DNA from: Butyrivibrio sp. LC3010
Lineage (GTDB): Bacteria; Bacillota; Clostridia; Lachnospirales; Lachnospiraceae
Length of the DNA stretch: 64,000 bases
NCBI RefSeq assembly: GCF_000424385.1
Contig: NZ_AUJU01000004.1
Location: 124,001-188,000 of the forward strand
Reading direction: 5' to 3'
A model generated the notes under the pieces. It saw only the letters and a list, made by a program, of their open reading frames with translations. It searched no databases and had not been told where the DNA came from. Both the position numbers and the translations under genes were made by a program. Positions 1-8,545 of this stretch are shown piece after piece; position 1 is the stretch's first letter; the number at the start of each line of letters is the position of its first letter.

Positions 1-465
1 AAAGCAGGGAAAATCCTTGATCAGTATGGTAATTCAATACTGAGAGTTGCATACTCCTATTTGCATAACATGAGTGATGCTGAGGACATTCTTCAGGATA
101 CTCTGATAAAGTACATAAAAAATGCGCCTGTATTCGAAAATGAAAAGCATGAAAAAGCCTGGCTCCTTACTGTGGCTGCTAATTTAAGCAAGAACAAGCT
201 TGAATATCTTGGAATCAGGAAAACTGATGAGCTTTCAGAAGAGCTGGTAGCTGAAAACAAAGAGGACCTTGCCTTTGTTTGGGATGCTGTTAAACAGCTT
301 CCTGAAAAATTCAGAGAGGTTATTCACCTTTTTTATCAGGAGGGATATTCAACTAAAGAAATAGCAAAAATTCTTAACAGAAATGAGTCTACCATCAGAT
401 CCGACTTGAATCGTGGACGGCAGCAGTTAAAAAATATTTTGAAGGAGGCGTATGACTTTGAGTAA
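1..465 (+). CDS. ECF-type RNA polymerase sigma factor (5' end outside window)
   Basis: The frame is open from base 1 to the stop at 465, giving the last 154 residues of a sigma-70 family protein; the beginning lies upstream of the window. Region 2 is seen in RVAYSYLHNMSDAEDILQDT, the ECF form of the core-binding/-10 recognition helix. Region 4 is seen in the C-terminal helix-turn-helix (EVIHLFYQEGYSTKEIAKIL, then STIRSDLNRGRQQL). It would direct core polymerase to a small regulon. The stop overlaps the start of the next gene by 14 nt, the usual arrangement for a sigma factor and its membrane regulator. The internal TTG at 61 is not a credible start because region 2 begins before it. Confidence 0.9.
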   Translation, partial: KAGKILDQYGNSILRVAYSYLHNMSDAEDILQDTLIKYIKNAPVFENEKHEKAWLLTVAANLSKNKLEYLGIRKTDELSEELVAENKEDLAFVWDAVKQLPEKFREVIHLFYQEGYSTKEIAKILNRNESTIRSDLNRGRQQLKNILKEAYDFE

Positions 466-1651
466 ATATAATGAAGTTATGGAAAAGATTACTGTCTCCG
501 AAGAAATGAGAAGCCGAATCCTTCAAAATGTTGAAAAGAAGCTTGATGACAATGGCTCGGCAGGTGAAGACAGAATTAATGAGAATAGTACGGAAATAAT
601 GGAAATAGACTCAAATGAGTCTGGAGCTGATAATTCAGACTCAAATGAGCAAAGCTCTAATACAGAATCAAGTAATTCTGGAATAAATGATCCAGGTGCA
701 AATCATATAGAATCAAGTAACTTAGGCAAAAATGATCAGAGGGTAAATACTTCTGCTAAGATCATTAGATTTATACGCTCTTATGGATCTAAAGTTGCAA
801 TTTTTGCTTTGATTATAGCCGGATCTTATGGAGTTATAAGAATGGGACTTCTTAACAACAATTCCGAGTCTGCAACCAGCTCATCTGAGTATGCTGCTGA
901 GACAACGGAAAGTGCTGACTATGCGTATGAGGCAACGGAAGAGGCAGCAGACAATTCGGTTAATGAATATGAAACGGAAGATAATTCCTTAATTGAGGAA
1001 GAAGCTGCTGAGTATTCCTCTGATGATAAAAAGGAGGCAGCAGGTCTTAATATAGATAATAGTTCTGCTGAATCAGAAGCTTTTGCAGGTACTCGGGAAG
1101 AGTCAAGTCCGGTGCAAGATGCTGAAGAGAGTGCTTTAGCTGAGGCTGCTATGGAAAGTACTGAAGATGCAGACAGCATTGAAGGGAATACCTATGAAGA
1201 CGATGCAGATTCAGATCAGGCAGCAGAACAAACTGTTGGGACTCCAGATAAGAATATCAAGTCTGAGGATTTTGGAACTTCTGTAGATTCAGAAGAGGAA
1301 CTTGCTAAAGCTTTGGGCTATGATTTTAAGACACTGACGAATCTTGATAGTAAGGCAGATCACATTTACTATTCATATTATGAAGATCTCGGGGAGATAC
1401 AGTATACTCTTGAAGATAATTCGGTGTATTATTATATTTCTGATAATGAAGCTGCAATACAGAATAAACTACTGGGAACTGATAGCTTTACTGAGGAAGA
1501 TGGCATAGTAGTAGATGGTAAAACTATAGCGGTTTATGCTGATTACTATAATCGCAAAATGGCTATCTGGCAGGATGAAGATCTTTGGTATGGAATTAAA
1601 CTGTATCCGGATTTGGATGTAAATGACCTGGAAGAAATCATCAAGGAATAA
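452..1651 (+). CDS. Probable membrane anti-sigma factor with acidic, Ser-rich outer segment
   Basis: The 399-residue product has a cytoplasmic N-terminus of about 110 residues, one membrane segment near residues 113-132 (VAIFALIIAGSYGV), then a low-complexity stretch very rich in Ser, Glu, Asp and Ala (about 138-275). A more ordered C-terminal domain (about 275-399) with many Tyr and acidic residues ends it. A GGAGG site sits just before the ATG. Overlap with the upstream sigma gene and the single-pass topology suggest an anti-sigma factor, but no ZAS-type His-Cys-Cys motif is visible and I do not recognise the C-terminal domain. Function is inferred from context. Confidence 0.6.
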   Translation: MTLSKYNEVMEKITVSEEMRSRILQNVEKKLDDNGSAGEDRINENSTEIMEIDSNESGADNSDSNEQSSNTESSNSGINDPGANHIESSNLGKNDQRVNTSAKIIRFIRSYGSKVAIFALIIAGSYGVIRMGLLNNNSESATSSSEYAAETTESADYAYEATEEAADNSVNEYETEDNSLIEEEAAEYSSDDKKEAAGLNIDNSSAESEAFAGTREESSPVQDAEESALAEAAMESTEDADSIEGNTYEDDADSDQAAEQTVGTPDKNIKSEDFGTSVDSEEELAKALGYDFKTLTNLDSKADHIYYSYYEDLGEIQYTLEDNSVYYYISDNEAAIQNKLLGTDSFTEEDGIVVDGKTIAVYADYYNRKMAIWQDEDLWYGIKLYPDLDVNDLEEIIKE

Positions 1652-1803
1652 AGTAGAGAAGATATATTATCAAGGGATAAATTATAGGTGAATAAAATAT
1701 CAAAGAATATGCTATCGATGACATTCATAAACTGATATAACTATTCTTTTGATATACCTGGAATTACCAATTTAGTAAGGAAATACTTCACAAGGAAAAG
1801 CTT

Positions 1804-2334
1804 ATGGAAATAACAACTTTATGCTATATAGAAAAAGATAATAAATATCTCATGCTCCACAGGATAAAGAAAAAGAATGATATCAACGAAGGAAAATGGA
1901 TCGCTCCAGGAGGGCACCTCGAAAACGGAGAAAGTCCGGATGACTGCGTAAGACGTGAAGTGCTTGAAGAAACAGGTCTTACATTGAATTCAGCAAGATT
2001 TAGAGGCATTGTGACCTTTATCTCTAAGCCAGCAAAGGAGTTGGAAGTTGCCGCAGACGGTAATGTGAATGAAGCATTTACAAAAGACATCACAGACTAC
2101 ATGTGCCTTTTTACGTCTGATGATTTCGATGGAGAGCTGATTGATTGTGATGAGGGCACGCTTGAATGGATATCAAAGGATTCGCTTTTAGATATTAATC
2201 TTTGGAAAGGAGATTTGATTTTCCTTGATCTGATAAAAAATCCGGATCAGCCCTTCTTTTCATTAAAACTTACCTATGAGGGCGGCGAACTGACAGAGGC
2301 TGTTCTTGATGGGAAAATTCTTGATATAGACTAA
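1804..2334 (+). CDS. NUDIX hydrolase (MutT-like)
   Basis: This 176-residue protein carries a complete Nudix box, GHLENGESPDDCVRREVLEE followed by TGL, near residues 36-58. It fits the Gx5Ex7REUxEExGU signature that holds the catalytic metal ions. The domain starts directly at the N-terminus (ITTLCYIEKDNKYLMLH), as in small 8-oxo-dGTP diphosphatase-like members. Family members hydrolyse nucleoside diphosphates linked to another moiety; the exact substrate cannot be read from the sequence. It stands alone, about 150 nt after the preceding gene and 67 nt before a GNAT gene. Confidence 0.9.
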   Translation: MEITTLCYIEKDNKYLMLHRIKKKNDINEGKWIAPGGHLENGESPDDCVRREVLEETGLTLNSARFRGIVTFISKPAKELEVAADGNVNEAFTKDITDYMCLFTSDDFDGELIDCDEGTLEWISKDSLLDINLWKGDLIFLDLIKNPDQPFFSLKLTYEGGELTEAVLDGKILDID

Positions 2335-2401
2335 CGGCACACTATTAACATAAGAAGAATGTTTAATGATGTAAGCTGGTTTAACAATGGGAGACTTTAT
2401 T

Positions 2402-2878
2402 ATGAACTTTAGACGCGCTAATGAAAAAGACATACCACAGATTCATGAACTTTTACGACAGGTTAATCTGGTGCATCATATTGGAAGGCCTGATCTTTTT
2501 AAGAAAGCAAATAAATATACAGATGAGGAAATAGCCGGTATTTTAAAGGATGATAGCAGACCGATATTTGCAGCTGTAGATGACACGGATACGATGCTTG
2601 GATATGCTTTTTGTGTACATCAGGAGCACCCGGAAGATGATAACCTTCTGACACCTATAAAGACGCTTTACATTGATGACCTTTGTGTTGATGAGAATGC
2701 CCGTGGCCAGCATGTTGGCAAGAGCCTCTACGAGTATGTGATTAATTGGGCAATGGAACAGGGGTATTACAATGTGACTTTAAATGTATGGACCTGCAAT
2801 GAAAGTGCCATGAAATTCTATGAATCTGTTGGGATGACACCATATAAGATAGGCATGGAGCAGATCCTTTCTGAATAA
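2402..2878 (+). CDS. GNAT-family N-acetyltransferase
   Basis: A 158-residue acetyltransferase of the GNAT fold. The acetyl-CoA-binding motif A is visible as LYIDDLCVDENARGQHVGKS (the Q/RxxGxG/A-type loop), followed by the helix LYEYVINWAMEQGY. The terminal strand/helix NVWTCNESAMKFYESVGMTP is typical. The ATG at 2402 is preferred over the in-frame ATG at 2387, because GGGAG lies 8 nt before 2402. Substrate unknown. No operon partner is evident; a Nudix gene precedes and queH follows. Confidence 0.88.
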   Translation: MNFRRANEKDIPQIHELLRQVNLVHHIGRPDLFKKANKYTDEEIAGILKDDSRPIFAAVDDTDTMLGYAFCVHQEHPEDDNLLTPIKTLYIDDLCVDENARGQHVGKSLYEYVINWAMEQGYYNVTLNVWTCNESAMKFYESVGMTPYKIGMEQILSE

Positions 2879-3027
2879 ATGTGACAGAAGAAATAGAGAA
2901 GATTCTTTTTGAAAAAATGCTGGATATGACTAGTGGGTTGTCTAAATAGATGAAGTTTGTCTGCAATAGAGCAAACTTTATTATATGTGTCGGAATAAGA
3001 TGTAATTCGATTAATGGATTTAAAATA

Positions 3028-3714
3028 ATGAATAAAGTTAATTATGCAAAAGAACTTGAAAAGAAAATAAAGGAATTTGAGAAAGAGGGGCGGCGTCCAA
3101 GGATTCTACTTCACGCCTGCTGCGCTCCCTGTTCATCCTACTGCCTTGAGTATCTTAGGCAGTATTTTGATGTTACGGTTTTTTTCTATAATCCCAACAT
3201 AATGAATGCTGCGGAATATAGAAAGCGTGTGGATGAGGAAAAGCGTCTGATAGCAGAGTACAACAGACAGGTCGATGAGCAGACCTTCGAAGGAATGAAA
3301 TCGGACGAGAGAGCAGGGAAAATAGAAATAATCGAAGGTGATTATATAGTCAGTGATTTTCTTGAGGCGGTTAAAGGGCTGGAGGATTGTCCTGAAGGTG
3401 GAGACAGATGCACAAAATGCTTTGAGCTTAGACTTGAGGAGACTGCAAAAATAGCTTTGAAGGAAAAATTTGAGTTCTTTACAACAACCCTCACAATCTC
3501 GCCTCTTAAGGATGCTGACAGATTAAACAGAATCGGACAGAGCATGAGTGAAAAATATGGTGTTAGCTTTTTGCCATCTGATTTTAAGAAAAAAGAAGGA
3601 TATAAGCGGTCCATCGAGCTGTCGCACAAATTCGGACTTTACAGGCAGGATTTCTGCGGTTGTGAGTTCTCGAGGCAGCAGAGAGAACGCGAAAAGTTAG
3701 AGCAGGGTAGTTAA
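3028..3714 (+). CDS. queH: Epoxyqueuosine reductase QueH
   Basis: The protein of about 228 residues matches QueH (former DUF208), which reduces epoxyqueuosine to queuosine in tRNA in bacteria lacking QueG. The expected cysteines are present: vicinal HACCAPC near residues 29-35, DRCTKC in the middle, and DFCGC near the C-terminus, which together bind the iron-sulfur centre. TTLTISPLKD and the YKRSIELSHKFGLYRQ segment are family hallmarks. The frame extends upstream to an ATG at 2950, but the upstream residues do not look like QueH. The ATG at 3028 begins the conserved MNKVNYAKELE helix, although its ribosome site is weak. Confidence 0.92.
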   Translation: MNKVNYAKELEKKIKEFEKEGRRPRILLHACCAPCSSYCLEYLRQYFDVTVFFYNPNIMNAAEYRKRVDEEKRLIAEYNRQVDEQTFEGMKSDERAGKIEIIEGDYIVSDFLEAVKGLEDCPEGGDRCTKCFELRLEETAKIALKEKFEFFTTTLTISPLKDADRLNRIGQSMSEKYGVSFLPSDFKKKEGYKRSIELSHKFGLYRQDFCGCEFSRQQREREKLEQGS

Positions 3715-3726
3715 ATTATAAATTTA

Positions 3727-3756
3727 GTAACATATATTTTAGAAATGTGTTAGAAT
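3727..3756 (+). promoter_or_regulatory. Candidate extended -10 promoter for argS
   Basis: TGTTAGAAT (3748-3756) is a TGn-extended -10 element. A weak -35 (GTAACA, 3727-3732) lies 18 bp upstream. The element sits 56 nt before the probable argS start. Called by eye. Confidence 0.35.
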
Positions 3757-3811
3757 GCTATGTGATTAATTGTTTGTTTAAATAATACAGTAAATGGGAA
3801 GGACTACGACT

Positions 3812-5581
3812 TTGGAAAAAATCTTAGAAGTTATATCAAAAGAAGTTTCCGCTGCGTTTGAGGCAGCAGGTTATGACGCTGAACTGGGAAAGGTAACACT
3901 TTCAAACAGACCTGACCTTTGTGAATATCAGTGCAACGGAGCTATGGCAGGAGCGAAGAAGTATGGTAAGGCTCCTTTCATGATTGCTGATGCTGTTGCG
4001 GAGAAGCTTCAGGGAAGTGATATCTTTTCATCAGTAGAATCAGTTAAGCCCGGCTTTTTGAATCTTAAAGTAAGTGAAGAGTTTGTGAGAAGCTATATTG
4101 TAAAAATGCTTCACGAGCATCACTTTGGTGTTCAGATGCCTTTACATGCGCCTAATTTCATGATCGATTATGGCGGACCGAATGTTGCGAAGCCTCTTCA
4201 TGTTGGACATCTTCGTTCAGCAGTTATCGGAGAGAGCCTTAAGAGAATTCTTAAGTATGCAGGCTACAAGGTAACAGGAGATATCCACCTTGGTGACTGG
4301 GGACTTCAGATGGGGCTTATTATTACTGAGCTTAAGAGACGTAAGCCTGATCTTCCATATTTTGATAAAGACCATAAGGGACAGTATCCGAAGGAAGCAC
4401 CTTTTACAATAAGTGAGCTCGAAGAAATCTATCCTGCAGCCAGCGCTAAGTCTAAAGAAGATGAGGCATTTAAGGCTGAGGCAATGGAAGCAACTAAGCT
4501 TCTTCAGGATGGAGATAAGGGTTATCGTGCACTTTGGAACCACATCCTTAACGTATCTGTTAATGACCTTAAGAAAAATTATAAGAACCTTAATGTCAAT
4601 TTCGATCTCTGGAGAGGTGAATCTGATGTTCATGATGTGATACCCGGAATGGTTGAGTACATGAAGCAGCACGGATATGCCCATGAGAGCCAGGGAGCAC
4701 TTGTAGTAGATGTTGCAGAGGAAACTGATACCAAGGAGATTCCTCCCTGCATGATACTTAAGTCAGACGGAGCTTCTCTTTATAACACAACTGACCTTGC
4801 TACAATTCAGCAGAGAATGGAAGAGTTTAAGCCTGAAGGACTTATATATGTGGTTGATAAGCGTCAGGAGCTTTACTTCACACAGGTATTCCGCTGCGCA
4901 AGAAAGACCAAGCTTGTTCTTCCTGAGACAGAGCTTCATTTCGTAGGCTTTGGAACCATGAACGGCAAGGACGGAAAGCCCTTTAAGACAAGAGAGGGTG
5001 GAGTAATGCGTCTTGAAAAGCTCATTGCTGAAATTGATGAGCAGATGTATAACCGTATTAAAGAAGGCAATCAGGATATTGATGATGCTGAAGCAAAGGA
5101 TACAGCGCACAAAGTTGCACTTGCTGCAATCAAGTATGGCGACCTTTCAAACCAGCCTTCAAAAGATTATATTTTTGATATCGATAAATTCACTTCCTTC
5201 GAGGGAGATACAGGTCCGTACATTCTTTACACAATGGTACGTATCAAGTCTATTCTTTCAAAATATGAGAAGGAAGGCGGAAATGTTAAGGAAGCACTTT
5301 TGAGAAATGCTGAATCTGCAGATGAAAAGAATCTTATGCTTCTTCTGACAAGATTTGCAGATGCAGTTGAAAGCGCAGCAAGAGACCTTATGCCAAACAG
5401 AATCTGTGCATATATTTATGAGCTTTCAAATGCGCTTAACAGCTTCTATCACTCAACAAAGATTTTGTCTGAGCCTGACGAAGAGAAGAAGAGTGGATAT
5501 ATTGCACTTCTCAATGTGACACTTAAAGTCCTTGAGACAGGTATTGATCTTCTTGGATTCAGTGCACCTGACAGAATGTAA
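3812..5581 (+). CDS. argS: Arginyl-tRNA synthetase
   Basis: Class I aminoacyl-tRNA synthetase of about 589 residues, the normal length for ArgS. The ATP-binding HIGH motif appears as KPLHVGHLRS near residue 129, after an N-terminal domain of ArgS type. The second signature appears as GKPFKTREGGV, the ArgS form of the KMSKS loop. The C-terminal anticodon-binding domain ends with the typical LLGFSAPDRM. The TTG at 3812 is preferred because GGGAAGGA lies about 8 nt before it and the protein then begins MEKILEVIS as in relatives; an in-frame ATG at 3794 would add six residues and lacks a ribosome site. A strong terminator follows. Confidence 0.96.
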   Translation: MEKILEVISKEVSAAFEAAGYDAELGKVTLSNRPDLCEYQCNGAMAGAKKYGKAPFMIADAVAEKLQGSDIFSSVESVKPGFLNLKVSEEFVRSYIVKMLHEHHFGVQMPLHAPNFMIDYGGPNVAKPLHVGHLRSAVIGESLKRILKYAGYKVTGDIHLGDWGLQMGLIITELKRRKPDLPYFDKDHKGQYPKEAPFTISELEEIYPAASAKSKEDEAFKAEAMEATKLLQDGDKGYRALWNHILNVSVNDLKKNYKNLNVNFDLWRGESDVHDVIPGMVEYMKQHGYAHESQGALVVDVAEETDTKEIPPCMILKSDGASLYNTTDLATIQQRMEEFKPEGLIYVVDKRQELYFTQVFRCARKTKLVLPETELHFVGFGTMNGKDGKPFKTREGGVMRLEKLIAEIDEQMYNRIKEGNQDIDDAEAKDTAHKVALAAIKYGDLSNQPSKDYIFDIDKFTSFEGDTGPYILYTMVRIKSILSKYEKEGGNVKEALLRNAESADEKNLMLLLTRFADAVESAARDLMPNRICAYIYELSNALNSFYHSTKILSEPDEEKKSGYIALLNVTLKVLETGIDLLGFSAPDRM

Positions 5582-5603
5582 AATTTGATAATTTAATAGT
5601 TAT

Positions 5604-5640
5604 GAGCCCGGAAATAGCAATTATTTCCGGGCTCATTTTT
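5604..5640 (+). terminator. Rho-independent terminator after argS
   Basis: Perfect 13-bp stem GAGCCCGGAAATA / TATTTCCGGGCTC with loop GCAAT, followed by ATTTTT. Confidence 0.95.
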
Positions 5641-5801
5641 GTCATATAGAAATTCCGTTGGATTTTATCTTTTTAGTTCTCAAATACAATTCATGATAAT
5701 AATTAAAAATATATTAAATATTTGCATGTTAACACAATTTGATTAACTCGTGTAATAAAATTACAGTAGGTATAATTTTAATTTATGTGGGGGATAGAGA
5801 G

Positions 5802-8531
5802 TTGAGCGAGGCATATATGAATTCATCAATTGAAGCGAGGCGCGGAGTAAACAGAAATCAGAAAGCCTGGAAATTTATCCGGGATGTGAATGGGATTTCG
5901 CTTAAGAATCTGAGCACTGTGGCGATATATGATGGAGATTTAACGTATACGTATGGACAGATGTTCAGAGAGTGGGAGCGTTATGCTGCAGTGTTTTCTC
6001 ATCTGGGTATGACTAAAGCCAATAAATCAAGAGTTGGCATTTTGGGAACAACAAGTGCGGAAGTAATTTTTGCTGTATATGGCCTTGATATGACAGGGGC
6101 AGCTGTTTCAATTGTGCCATCTTATAATGCTTTCTTCCCACATAAGATAATGGACACCATAAAAAGTGAGATGCTTACTGACTTCATAATCACAGATGAT
6201 TTAGCTCAGGTCAATCTCATAAATGATCTTTTGATCCATAGGAATGAACTTGGAATAAATAATGTAATCATACTGCATACTCCTATAAGTGGAGTTACGG
6301 TCAATTCTTTTATATCTGTTGCACAGGAAATGAAATATATGCAGATAAAGGGAGGTTTTGCTCCTATCTGCATGGATGAGCTTCTTGCGGCTTATGGAAA
6401 CACACCTGTTAGCTATGACTTGGAAGACAGTGATAATGAGGCTTTTATTCTGCACACATCGGGGACCACAAACGGTGTGGGTAAGCCAATCGTTCTTTCA
6501 GACTTTGCTTTTAACGCTGCTGTATCAAGTTTCTTTGAGATGGAAAATCTAAAGCTTCCCGAGGAAGATCTGGTTACGGCTGTCATAGTGGATCTTAGCA
6601 ATGCATATGGGATAGTGGATCAGGTTCATCTTCCTTTTGCCATGGGAGCTGCTGTTGTTATGGTGCCCTGTGGAGTTCTGAATCCATGGTTCTATAAAGC
6701 TATTCCCAAGTATAAGATATCTTTTCTGTTTACGATAAGTGCGATGTTTGAGAGATGGATGAAAATGCCTGAAAGTAAGGGGCTTGATTTCTCAAGTCTA
6801 GAGTTTGTGGCTATTGGTGGATCATCAGTATCAGCGGCCGACAAGAAAAGGTTTTACAAATTTTTACAGGAGCATGGTGCTGGAGATATCACAATTCTAA
6901 ACGGATATGGAATCTCAGAGCTTTGTGGAGCGTGCTGTCTCTCGTTACCGGATCTTGATGATGAGTCTATAGGATATCCGCTTCCGGGTGTAAGCGTAAG
7001 GCTCTATGATGAGGAAAAAGACCGGTTCCTTCCGGAAGAGAGCAGATCTTCAGAGGGCGTGATGTACCTTTGGGCACCGTTTGTTGCAACAACCAGGATC
7101 AATGATAAAGAGATACTTAAAGCAGAGTATATAGATGACAGACCGTATATTTGTACAAACGATTTTGTGAGGATTGACGATGATGGAAAAGTAACTTTTC
7201 TTGGGAGAGCCAACCGGTACTTTATAAATGATGAGGGAAGAAAATATGAATCCGGGCGAGTGGAAACAGAGATAGCAAGGCAGTCCGGCATTGAAAACTG
7301 CTGCGTGGTTCCGATATATGTCAAGACGCTACATGACAATATGCCAATGCTTTGTGTGCAAACCCTTAGGGGAGAGATGGATGCAAAAGATACTATCAAA
7401 AATGCTTTGAGGCAGGTCTTTGTGGTTGAAAAGACGCTTCCCGAAGACTACATCCCCTTCAGGGTTATGATCACTGAGAGCCTTCCAAGAAACGGAAATG
7501 GAAAGATAGATTTATATAAAATTGGGAGAGGCGAAGTAGAGGGTGAAGTTTTCACAGTCGACAATGTGAAAAAATTTAAGCATATCACTGATTTTAAGTT
7601 AAAGCCTTATAAAGAAGGCAAAGCGGACATGATAAAAGAAGTATTTGATAATATCTCGAAAGAAATGAAGAGTTCTATCCCGTTTAGTAAAGTATCGTTC
7701 AATGAAAATGAAGAAAGGCAGGAAAATACCAATATGAGTTCAGCAAAAAAAGCATTTGAAAGTTTTAACAGCATGAATCGGATGGGAATGCAGATGATGA
7801 ATAACATGATGGGTAAGATGGGAGGTTCGCAGTGCGTTATGCCATTTTTCCCGGGAATGATGCCTGACTTCCAAAACATGATGCAAGGCTTCCAAAACAT
7901 GATGCCGGGAGCACAGAACATGATGCCGAATTTCCAGAACATGATGCCGAATTTCCAGAACATGATGCCGAATTTCCAGAACATGATGCCGAATTTCCAA
8001 AATATGATGTCGAATTGGCAGAACATGATGCAGGGATTCCAGAGCATGATGCCCGGGTGTCAGAATATGATGCCTGCTTTTCAAAATATGATGCAGGGAT
8101 ATCTGAACATGATGCCATTTTTCCAGGGTAAAACAATGAATATGACTCAGAATATGGGACCTATGATGCTAAAGCAGATGGAAGAGATGATGGGATACAT
8201 GACAAGAATGAATCAGATTTCCATTGATGCAATGCAGAAAATGTACGAAGAAAATTTAAAGATGACAAACCGGTTCTATGAGGCAATGAAGAATATGACT
8301 GAAGGCACATATTCTGCGGATAACTCTGATGATGCATCGCAGGAGAAGGAGACAGAAGCTAAAGAAGATAAGGTTGATGTCTCTGATAGTGTGACAACAT
8401 CAGATGATTCGGAAATACCCAAAGAGGAGGCAAAGAAAGAGACTAAAACAAAGAAGACTCCGGTTAAAACATCAACGAGAGCAAAAACTACAAAAACTTC
8501 TACCGCGAAAACTAATAAAAAAGGTGAGTAA
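5802..8531 (+). CDS. ANL-superfamily (acyl-adenylate-forming) enzyme with Met-rich heptad-repeat tail
   Basis: About 909 residues. Residues 1-590 form an AMP-binding enzyme: P-loop-like HTSGTTNGVGKP near 217, NGYGISE (motif A5), TNDFVRID (A7), GRANRYF (A8) and NGNGKID (A10, catalytic Lys) near 565. After the enzyme come a short linker, a methionine-rich segment (about 685-776) with repeats of the form QNMMPNF, a Met-rich helical stretch to about 830, and a Glu then Lys/Thr-rich charged tail. No carrier domain or signal peptide is visible, so it should be cytoplasmic. The TTG at 5802 is preferred because GGGGGA lies about 7 nt upstream and the product then starts like the next gene; the frame is open to 5739. 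First gene of the operon. The acid substrate cannot be inferred. Confidence 0.85.
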   Translation: MSEAYMNSSIEARRGVNRNQKAWKFIRDVNGISLKNLSTVAIYDGDLTYTYGQMFREWERYAAVFSHLGMTKANKSRVGILGTTSAEVIFAVYGLDMTGAAVSIVPSYNAFFPHKIMDTIKSEMLTDFIITDDLAQVNLINDLLIHRNELGINNVIILHTPISGVTVNSFISVAQEMKYMQIKGGFAPICMDELLAAYGNTPVSYDLEDSDNEAFILHTSGTTNGVGKPIVLSDFAFNAAVSSFFEMENLKLPEEDLVTAVIVDLSNAYGIVDQVHLPFAMGAAVVMVPCGVLNPWFYKAIPKYKISFLFTISAMFERWMKMPESKGLDFSSLEFVAIGGSSVSAADKKRFYKFLQEHGAGDITILNGYGISELCGACCLSLPDLDDESIGYPLPGVSVRLYDEEKDRFLPEESRSSEGVMYLWAPFVATTRINDKEILKAEYIDDRPYICTNDFVRIDDDGKVTFLGRANRYFINDEGRKYESGRVETEIARQSGIENCCVVPIYVKTLHDNMPMLCVQTLRGEMDAKDTIKNALRQVFVVEKTLPEDYIPFRVMITESLPRNGNGKIDLYKIGRGEVEGEVFTVDNVKKFKHITDFKLKPYKEGKADMIKEVFDNISKEMKSSIPFSKVSFNENEERQENTNMSSAKKAFESFNSMNRMGMQMMNNMMGKMGGSQCVMPFFPGMMPDFQNMMQGFQNMMPGAQNMMPNFQNMMPNFQNMMPNFQNMMPNFQNMMSNWQNMMQGFQSMMPGCQNMMPAFQNMMQGYLNMMPFFQGKTMNMTQNMGPMMLKQMEEMMGYMTRMNQISIDAMQKMYEENLKMTNRFYEAMKNMTEGTYSADNSDDASQEKETEAKEDKVDVSDSVTTSDDSEIPKEEAKKETKTKKTPVKTSTRAKTTKTSTAKTNKKGE
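7855..8130 (+). repeat. 21-bp tandem repeat encoding Met-rich heptads
   Basis: About thirteen imperfect 21-bp units of the type AACATGATGCCGAATTTCCA plus G, four nearly identical in a row at about 7918-8000. Each encodes one heptad of consensus N-M-M-P-x-F/W-Q. The units keep frame and all variation is heptad-preserving. Confidence 0.95.
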
Positions 8532-8545
8532 CATAAGGTTTTAGA

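Noticed and set aside
919..1179. 86-residue minus-strand Ser/Ala-rich frame
   Set aside because: Antisense shadow of the acidic low-complexity segment of the anti-sigma candidate.
4217..4684. 155-residue minus-strand frame inside argS
   Set aside because: It lies wholly within a highly conserved gene and shows no known motif.
7855..8130. CRISPR array
   Set aside because: The tandem units have no spacers and are in-frame coding sequence.
7607..8136. Long open frames on the minus strand opposite the Met-repeat region
   Set aside because: They are produced by the repeat itself: a repeat whose unit is a multiple of three keeps all frames open. Codon content is unnatural and no ribosome site is present.
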